A DNA stretch of 45,067 bases. Origin: JALZAQ01 sp038253885. Its GTDB lineage: Bacteria > Gemmatimonadota > Gemmatimonadetes > Gemmatimonadales > Gemmatimonadaceae. Of the stretch, positions 39,665 to 45,067 are shown in pieces. The stretch is from assembly GCA_038253885.1 (NCBI GenBank), contig JBBSGP010000028.1, positions 1 through 45,067 of the forward strand, written 5' to 3'. The stretch's first letter is position 1; the number at the start of each line of letters is the position of its first letter. A model generated the notes under the pieces. That model saw only the letters and a program-made list of their open reading frames with translations. It made no database searches and was not told the origin of the DNA. Both the position numbers and the translations under genes were made by a program.

Positions 39665-41790
39665 TCGCGACTGCCCGTACGAGCCGCGAGCTCACCGGCG
39701 CGAACCGCCCAGCGGCTCACCTCCAGCAGCTCGTCTGCGGGAATCGGAGAGGGCGCGGTTCCTCTGACCGAAGCCACGAATGCCGCCGCCAGTGCCCGGT
39801 GTCCCTTGTCCTGCTTCTGCGGCCAGCGGGTGGCGATGTCATCCACTCCCCACGCGGCGAGTCGCCGGTAGTTGTCGATCCGGAGAGCCTTGCCGTCGAA
39901 GAAGCACTCGATGCGCTCCTTGGGAACCGCGCGGTGACCATTGGACAGATACTGGATGCTCGCGATCGAGCCGTCGGCGAAGGCGAGTTGGATGGTCGCG
40001 ACGTCTTCCACCGGCGCGGACGCGAGCGATGCGGTGAGCAGCTGCAGCTCCGCGATCGGCGAGCCGGCCAGGTGCCGGGCGAGATCGATGAAGTGACACG
40101 CCTCTCCGATGATACGGCCACCCCCGGTCTGGCGGTCCTGCGTCCAGTGCTCGCGCGGAACGCTGCCGGCGTTGACGGTGATCGTGAGAGCCAGCGGTCC
40201 GCTGCGGGACTGCAGCGCGCTTCTGACCTTCACAACCATCGGCGCGAGACGGCGGTTGAACCCCACGCAGAGCCGGCGGTCCGATCTGGCGACGGCTGCT
40301 GCCACCCGATCCACTTCCTCGAGCGTGAGCCCGAGCGGCTTCTCGACGAAAACGTGCTTCCCCGCCTCCAGCGCCCGAGCCGTCCACGCTGCGTGCGAGT
40401 CGTGCCTCGTCGTGATCACGATGGTGTCGATCGTCGAATCGGCGAGAAGGGAGTCGGCGTCGGTCGTGACGCGACGGAAGCCACGCTGCGATCCGACAAC
40501 TGTCGCCGATACCCCTCCCGAGGACGCCAGCACATCGAGCGTCGCACCCGTAGCGGCAAACGCGGGAATCAGCATTCGCGACGCGAAGTTCCCCGCCCCG
40601 ATCCAGCCGATGGTCGCACTCCCAGCGACCGGGGAGCCCGGCCGGAGGAGAATCGTCCGGTCGCTGGGAGCAACCGCCGCCTTGGGGGCGTAAGTGAGCA
40701 CGATACCCAGACTCGGCTCCGCCCCCGAGACCACGTCGTACGCGCGCGTCGCCTCCGCGATCGGAAAGCGGTGGGTCACGAGCGGCTCGGGATCGAGGCG
40801 ACCGTCGGCCATCAGCTCGAGCACCGCCTCGAAGTTCCGGCCCTCCGTCCACCGCACGAACGCCGCCGGATAATCCACCCCGTGCTCCTCGTGCTGCACG
40901 TCGTATCGTCCAGGGCCGTAGCTGCACGACACCTGGAAGGAGAGCTCCTTCCGGTAGAAATCCTCCCGGCGAAGAGTCAGTCCGGCCACGCCGACGAGCA
41001 CGATGCGTCCCCGCTTGCGAGACATCGTCGCAGCCGCGCGGAGGGGCTCCTCGGAGGTTGTGGCCAGGGTCAGCAGCACGATGTCGGCGCCAAAGCCGCC
41101 GGTGAGATCGAGAACGGTCTGCGCGACATCGACGCCGTCCTCCGCTCGGATAGCGCGCGCCCCGAAGCGCTCCGCGAGGCGAGTCCGATCCGCGGCCCGA
41201 TCGACCCCGATCACGCGACAGCCGGCGGCGCGCGCGATCTGCACCGTCAATAGCCCGATCACGCCGAGCCCGTACACCACCACCGTCTCCCCCAGCGTCG
41301 GGGCGGCGAGGCGCAGGCCCTGGAGTCCGATGGCCGCCAGAGGAGTGAACGCGGCCGATTCGAAGCTCACGCTCTCCGGGATCCGGGCTACCAGCGTCTG
41401 CGCGGCACGGACGTACTCCGCGTGCGGGCCATTGGTGACGACGCGGTCCCCCGCGGTAAAGCGCTCAATGCGTGGGCCGACCCCGACGACGATGCCAGCC
41501 TGACAGTAGCCCAACGGGATCGGTGCATCGAGCTTGGCGCGAACCGCCTCGAGCGTCGGACCGATGCCGTCGGTGGACACCTTCTCCAGAACCTGCCGCA
41601 CCTTCTCTGGCTGCTGGCGCGCCTTGGCGAGCAGACTCGCCTTCCCGAAGTCCACCAGCATGCGCTCGGTGCCGGGCGATACGACCGTGGCCCGGCTCTC
41701 CACGAGAACGGATGCGCCCGTCGCGACGGGCACCGGCACCTCGGCAAGCCGCGTGGATCCGTCGGACAGCGATTGCAGAAGATGTATCAT
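39661..41790 (-). CDS. Two-domain oxidoreductase: zinc-type alcohol dehydrogenase fused to Gfo/Idh/MocA
   Basis: A 709-residue protein. The N-terminal part (about 1-340) is a medium-chain dehydrogenase fold: 'VESRATVVSPGTERMLVDFG', 'IPLGYCQAGIVVGVG', 'VVVYGLGVIGLLTVQIARAA'. The usual catalytic zinc Cys is not obvious, so its chemistry may differ. The C-terminal part (about 380-709) is a Gfo/Idh/MocA oxidoreductase with 'ATIGWIGAGNFASRMLIPAF', 'KHVFVEKPLGLTLEEVD' and 'GGGRIIGEACHFIDLARHLA'. This fusion is common in exopolysaccharide clusters, often next to heparinase-family genes as here, but its substrate is unknown. ATG 41790 is the only start fitting the domain. It is divergent from the PglC-like gene. 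Confidence 0.88.
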   Translation of the reverse strand: MIHLLQSLSDGSTRLAEVPVPVATGASVLVESRATVVSPGTERMLVDFGKASLLAKARQQPEKVRQVLEKVSTDGIGPTLEAVRAKLDAPIPLGYCQAGIVVGVGPRIERFTAGDRVVTNGPHAEYVRAAQTLVARIPESVSFESAAFTPLAAIGLQGLRLAAPTLGETVVVYGLGVIGLLTVQIARAAGCRVIGVDRAADRTRLAERFGARAIRAEDGVDVAQTVLDLTGGFGADIVLLTLATTSEEPLRAAATMSRKRGRIVLVGVAGLTLRREDFYRKELSFQVSCSYGPGRYDVQHEEHGVDYPAAFVRWTEGRNFEAVLELMADGRLDPEPLVTHRFPIAEATRAYDVVSGAEPSLGIVLTYAPKAAVAPSDRTILLRPGSPVAGSATIGWIGAGNFASRMLIPAFAATGATLDVLASSGGVSATVVGSQRGFRRVTTDADSLLADSTIDTIVITTRHDSHAAWTARALEAGKHVFVEKPLGLTLEEVDRVAAAVARSDRRLCVGFNRRLAPMVVKVRSALQSRSGPLALTITVNAGSVPREHWTQDRQTGGGRIIGEACHFIDLARHLAGSPIAELQLLTASLASAPVEDVATIQLAFADGSIASIQYLSNGHRAVPKERIECFFDGKALRIDNYRRLAAWGVDDIATRWPQKQDKGHRALAAAFVASVRGTAPSPIPADELLEVSRWAVRAGELAARTGSRE

Positions 41791-41828
41791 CGAGAAAGAT
41801 TCAGGCGGCCATCCGCGCGGGAGCGGGG

Positions 41829-42509
41829 ATGGTGGGACCTCTGCTGGTTCACCGCGGACCATCCATGACCGGTTACAAAGGTAAGCGAGTCCTCGACGTC
41901 CTGCTTCTGGCGCTCGCGTCACCCATCTGGGTGCCCGCGACGGGGCTGCTCGCGTTACTGGTGAGGGCGCGGCTGGGCACTCCCGTTTTCTTTCGACAGC
42001 GGCGAGCGGGACGCGACGGGCGGCTGTTCGAGCTTGTCAAGTTTCGCAGCATGACAGACGCGCACGATCGTGGCGGGAATCTGCTCCCCGATGCCGATCG
42101 CCTGACTCCCTTCGGGCGCATGCTGCGCTCGACCTCGCTCGACGAGCTTCCCGAGCTGTGGAACGTCCTTCGCGGCGACATGAGCCTGGTCGGCCCGCGG
42201 CCACTCTTACCGCAGTATCTCCAGCGCTACTCGCCGCATCACAGCCGCCGGCACGACGTGGCGCCGGGCATGACGGGTCTGGCTCAGGTATCCGGCCGCA
42301 ACGCGCTCACCTGGCCGGCGCGATTCGACCTGGACCTGGAATACATTCGCCGCTGCTCCCCGGCGCTCGACCTGCGGATCCTCTGGCGAACGGCGATGGC
42401 TGTGCTGCGACGCGAGGGGATCAGCGCTGAAGGTCTGGCGACCATGACGGAATTCACGGGCTATGACTCGCCGGCGCAGGCTTCAATGCCGCCCGAACGC
42501 CACCGATGA
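41829..42509 (+). CDS. Phosphoglycosyl transferase, PglC-like
   Basis: A monotopic membrane enzyme of about 226 residues that transfers a phospho-sugar from a UDP-sugar to undecaprenyl phosphate, the first membrane step of glycan assembly. The re-entrant N-terminal helix ('VLDVLLLALASPIWVPATGL') is followed by 'VFFRQRRAGRDGRLFELVKF' and 'RSTSLDELPELWNVLRGDMS', with the catalytic Asp-Glu pair. Next come 'LVGPRPLLPQYL' and 'PGMTGLAQVSGRNALTW'. The pattern closely matches Campylobacter PglC, whose substrate is UDP-diNAc-bacillosamine. ATG 41829 has GGAG 5 nt upstream; ATG 41865 gives the more usual 'MTGYKGKRVLD'. Its last 56 nt overlap the convergent PglE-like gene. Confidence 0.88.
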   Translation: MVGPLLVHRGPSMTGYKGKRVLDVLLLALASPIWVPATGLLALLVRARLGTPVFFRQRRAGRDGRLFELVKFRSMTDAHDRGGNLLPDADRLTPFGRMLRSTSLDELPELWNVLRGDMSLVGPRPLLPQYLQRYSPHHSRRHDVAPGMTGLAQVSGRNALTWPARFDLDLEYIRRCSPALDLRILWRTAMAVLRREGISAEGLATMTEFTGYDSPAQASMPPERHR

Positions 42510-43602
42510 CGCGATCCTGATCGTCTGGCGCGAGCGACGAGGACGAGGGCAGGCATAGTCCGGTCTCGTACAACTGCTCGGCGACCCGTCCCCCGATCAC
42601 GGTGGCGCTGGCGAACAGCGGCTGGGTGTGCATCGGCCGCCACACCGGGCGGCTCTCGATGTTCTCCAGCTCGAGCAACCGGATGATCTCCCGCGGCCCG
42701 GCCGCCGCCTCGGCGGGGTCCACGTACGCGACCGTGAGCCAGCGGGAATGCATTCCCCAGGGCGCCTCGCCCTGAAAGGAGAGGCCGGGAAGATCCCTCA
42801 AGCCTTCCGCGTAGCGCGCGAACACTTGCCGGCGAGCCTGCACCCGATCGTCGAGCAACCGTATCTGGCCGCGGCCGATGCCCGCAAGCACGTTGCTCAT
42901 CCGGTAGTTGTAGCCGACTTCGCGGTGCAGGTACTCGACCGCGGGCTCGCGAGCCTGATTCGCCCACTTCTTCATGCGGGCGATCGCTGCCGGATCTCGC
43001 GCGAGGGCCATCCCGCCGCCGGTCGTGGTGATCACCTTGTTGCCGTTGAAGCTGAGGATCGCGTACGGCGCCGTTGTCGCCGTCTGCCGGCCGCGATACG
43101 TCGCGCCGAGCGATTCCGCCGAGTCCTCCACCAGCACGACGCCGAATTCCTCACAGAGAGCCAGGAGCGGATCGATGTCGGCGTGCTGCCCGTAGAGGTG
43201 CACCGCGATGAGCACCTTCGGGAGCTTGTTGCGCCGAGCGGCGTCGCGGAGATACTCGCTGGCGAGCTCGGGGTCGAGGTTTCCGGACACCGTCTCGCTG
43301 TCGATCAGCACGGGCTCCGCTCCGAGATAGAGGATCGGAAACACGGATCCGGCGAACGTGAGTGTCGAGACGGCTACCCGGTCACCCCCGCCGACGCCGA
43401 TGTCGCGGAGCACCAGGTGCAGCGCCGCCGTGCCACTGCTCACGGCGAGCGAGTGCATCTGTAGGCGGTCGCTGACGTCGCGCTCGAAGCCATCCAGGTT
43501 CGGCCCGACCGAGGAGAGCCAGTTCGACCTGAACGCGTCAGCGACGAATCCGGCCTCGGCGCCACTCATGTGGGGAACGGAGAGATAGATACGCTGGGTC
43601 AT
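42454..43602 (-). CDS. DegT/DnrJ/EryC1 sugar aminotransferase, PglE-like
   Basis: A 382-residue PLP-dependent aminotransferase. It shows 'SVPHMSGAEAGFVADAFRSN', 'LAVSSGTAALHLVLRDIGV', 'STLTFAGSVFPILYLGAEPV', 'VEDSAESLGATYRG', the PLP lysine in 'SFNGNKVITTTGGGM' (about Lys189), 'HREVGYNYRMSNVLAGIG' and 'ESRPVWRPMHTQPLF'. These match PglE-type C4 aminotransferases making UDP-4-amino-4,6-dideoxy-GlcNAc, the bacillosamine precursor. Together with the adjacent PglC-like gene this points to a bacillosamine-type first sugar; dehydratase and acetyltransferase are not in the window. ATG 43602 is preferred over TTG 43608. It follows the heparinase-family gene by 6 nt. Confidence 0.87.
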   Translation of the reverse strand: MTQRIYLSVPHMSGAEAGFVADAFRSNWLSSVGPNLDGFERDVSDRLQMHSLAVSSGTAALHLVLRDIGVGGGDRVAVSTLTFAGSVFPILYLGAEPVLIDSETVSGNLDPELASEYLRDAARRNKLPKVLIAVHLYGQHADIDPLLALCEEFGVVLVEDSAESLGATYRGRQTATTAPYAILSFNGNKVITTTGGGMALARDPAAIARMKKWANQAREPAVEYLHREVGYNYRMSNVLAGIGRGQIRLLDDRVQARRQVFARYAEGLRDLPGLSFQGEAPWGMHSRWLTVAYVDPAEAAAGPREIIRLLELENIESRPVWRPMHTQPLFASATVIGGRVAEQLYETGLCLPSSSSLAPDDQDRVIGGVRAALKPAPASHSP

Positions 43603-43608
43603 CGGCAA

Positions 43609-45067
43609 TCAGGCGAGAGGATCGGTAGATCGCACGAGCGCCTCGAGCAGATCAACGCGTCGCCGATCACCGAAGCCGGTGGCGATGCGCACGGGAGCCC
43701 CCGTTACACGGCCAGTGACGCGCACCGACGTACCGGACCGCTTGACGCCGTACGCTTCTGATATCCACCCGAGCACCGAGCCCTCGCTGCCGCGCGTGAT
43801 GGAGACGTCACACGGAATGGAGCATCGAACGACCAGATCCTCCTGCCCTCCTGTGCCGTCGATGAGCCAGTGGAGGGCGAACGCAAGATCGGAACCGGCC
43901 GGCGTCTCGATCTCATCGACGATCGAGACTCCGGCCCGCCCGACTTCACACCGGCGGCGATGGACGACGCCGTGCCGCCGCCATGACAGGTTCTCGAGTT
44001 GAATCACAATCGTCCCTCGGTTCTGCGTCGCGCCTCGAACGACCGCGCGGGGTAAGCCCAGCCAGAGGAAGCGGGGGCCACGGACGGCCTGAGGGTAGCC
44101 GTCGAGCGTCAACGAGTTGTGGACCTCCTCAGCGGCCAGTGCGTTGTTCCACGGTGGCTTCGCCGAATAGCGATAGCTCCCGGCATCGGTCGCAACCGGC
44201 CGACCGTCAATCCAGACGTCCACGTGCAGGGCATCGAGATGGCCCGGCCGCGAAGAATAGTCACCGGCGCGCGCGAAGACGCGGGCTCCCTCCGCCACCG
44301 CGTGCGCCCACCCGGACGGGCCGCTGTCGAGCCGCGGAATCGTGCGCCGCCTGGCGACCGCTGGCGTCTCCGCGCGCAGCCATGCGAGAGTCTCGAGGCT
44401 CGGAGAGATATCCGCGGGCAGGGCGATGCCAAAGGTCGAAGCGGCAGCCGTGAGAGTGGGTCGAACGTCCCGGAAGCGGGCTGTGCTCAGGGGCAGAACG
44501 TACGCCCCATCGTTCGCGCCATGGTTCGGCACTTCGCCCGTGTCCCCGTCGCAAAGCGACAGCAGAAGCCGAGCGCCCGCGACCACCAGATTCCCACTCG
44601 GCGGTGAGACGGGACGGTTCATGAGACGCAGCGCGCGTTGGGCGAGGACGAGCTGATCGAGCGCGAGGCGCAGATAGTTGAAGGAATGCTGGATGTACCA
44701 GCCGTCGGCGGCGAATTGATCGGGGATGAGCTGCTCCAGCGCGCCGGCGCCGATGCGCAGCCACTTCCGCGCTGCCGGAATCGCAGTCGAGAATCGCGCA
44801 CCGAGAAGGACCAGCGCCGTCGCCTCGGAGATTCCGTGGTTGTTGCGCTGGGAGAGGCCATATCCCAGAGCATCGGCGATCCGCTCACCCGACCATGCAA
44901 GCGAGAGCCGGAGCGCCGCCAGGCGAGAGCCGCTCGATGATGGTGCCCGCGAGAGCGCCGATTCCGCCCAGAGCCATGACCCCGCCCGTATGGCGACCTC
45001 CTGGCCGCAGGACCACTGCACACCCAGGAAGGGTGGACAGCCCTCTGAGAAGGACTCGAATCCGCCC
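43609..45067 (-). CDS. Heparinase II/III-family protein (5' end beyond the window)
   Basis: At least 486 codons; the frame is open to the right edge, so the N-terminus is missing. A GTG at 45021 is internal, because the residues before it ('GGFESFSEGCPPFLG') continue naturally. An (alpha/alpha) toroid with 'QRNNHGISEATALVLLG' is followed by the beta-sandwich domain with 'DYSSRPGHLDALHVDVWIDG', 'ATDAGSYRYSAKPPWNNALA' and 'EVHNSLTLDG', hallmarks of heparinase II/III or alginate lyase-like proteins. In glycan clusters such proteins trim, degrade or modify uronic-acid-containing polymer. No signal peptide can be judged. It precedes the aminotransferase in the same direction. Confidence 0.87.
   Translation of the reverse strand, partial: GGFESFSEGCPPFLGVQWSCGQEVAIRAGSWLWAESALSRAPSSSGSRLAALRLSLAWSGERIADALGYGLSQRNNHGISEATALVLLGARFSTAIPAARKWLRIGAGALEQLIPDQFAADGWYIQHSFNYLRLALDQLVLAQRALRLMNRPVSPPSGNLVVAGARLLLSLCDGDTGEVPNHGANDGAYVLPLSTARFRDVRPTLTAAASTFGIALPADISPSLETLAWLRAETPAVARRRTIPRLDSGPSGWAHAVAEGARVFARAGDYSSRPGHLDALHVDVWIDGRPVATDAGSYRYSAKPPWNNALAAEEVHNSLTLDGYPQAVRGPRFLWLGLPRAVVRGATQNRGTIVIQLENLSWRRHGVVHRRRCEVGRAGVSIVDEIETPAGSDLAFALHWLIDGTGGQEDLVVRCSIPCDVSITRGSEGSVLGWISEAYGVKRSGTSVRVTGRVTGAPVRIATGFGDRRRVDLLEALVRSTDPLA

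Noticed and set aside
1..45067. CRISPR array, toxin-antitoxin pair, restriction system or prophage
   Set aside because: No spaced direct repeats of the right kind and no genes of these families were seen; the only mobile sign is the IS end at the left edge.

Overview
This window is a dense, high-GC bacterial chromosome segment. Genes abut or overlap by 1-10 nt (ATGA and GTGA junctions recur), and GTG starts are common. An Mla-type lipid transporter and a heptose-7-phosphate kinase point to a diderm (Gram-negative-type) cell. Composition, gene order and the zinc-ribbon Ser/Thr kinase suggest a member of Gemmatimonadota or a related soil phylum, but that placement is inference.

Layout. (1) 1-180: the end of an insertion sequence with the first 33 codons of a transposase. 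(2) 214-3291, minus strand: an MBL-fold hydrolase, a DnaQ-type exonuclease and arginine deiminase. (3) 3371-4027: the redox repressor gene rex, with a perfect Rex operator at its own start, divergent from arcA. (4) 4031-16799, minus strand: a long housekeeping block read as rpsU-yqeY-mutS2-dnaG-cdsZ-like-recJ-rsmD-coaD-pta, then a STAS/HATPase/SpoIIE-phosphatase partner-switching module, then ksgA. (5) 16925-24122, minus strand: dprA, a methyltransferase, hemW, hrcA, dnaJ, prmA, rsmE and a HIT protein. (6) 24097-30608, minus strand: mlaE-mlaF-mlaD, an EamA transporter, a COG4448-type asparaginase, an AhpD/CMD-like protein and obgE, nearly all overlapping. (7) 30711-35945, plus strand: heptose-7-P kinase, a fused epimerase/WbmS-like protein, a formyltransferase and a glycosyltransferase, all coupled by 4-nt overlaps. 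(8) 35974-38153, minus strand: a secreted protein of unknown function and a membrane Ser/Thr kinase. (9) 38348-38573: tRNA-Ile2(CAU) and tRNA-Val(CAC). (10) 38597-45067: a second glycan block with UDP-GlcNAc 2-epimerase, a two-domain dehydrogenase, a PglC-like phosphoglycosyl transferase, a PglE-like aminotransferase and a partial heparinase-family protein.

How the parts work together. Blocks 4-6 handle DNA replication and repair, ribosome maturation, cofactor supply, heat shock and outer-membrane lipid transport. Blocks 7 and 10 look like a surface-glycan locus. PglE and PglC would make and load a bacillosamine-type first sugar on the lipid carrier. The two different epimerases, the WbmS-like domain and the formyltransferase point to further N-acyl amino sugars.

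The most notable observations are the Rex operator between divergent arcA and rex, an 11-G tract that splits the CMD-like gene, an exact 34-residue period in MlaD, the epimerase-WbmS fusion coupled to a formyltransferase that lacks the usual Asn, and the 56-nt convergent overlap of pglC-like and pglE-like genes. I see no CRISPR array, prophage or obvious defence system.
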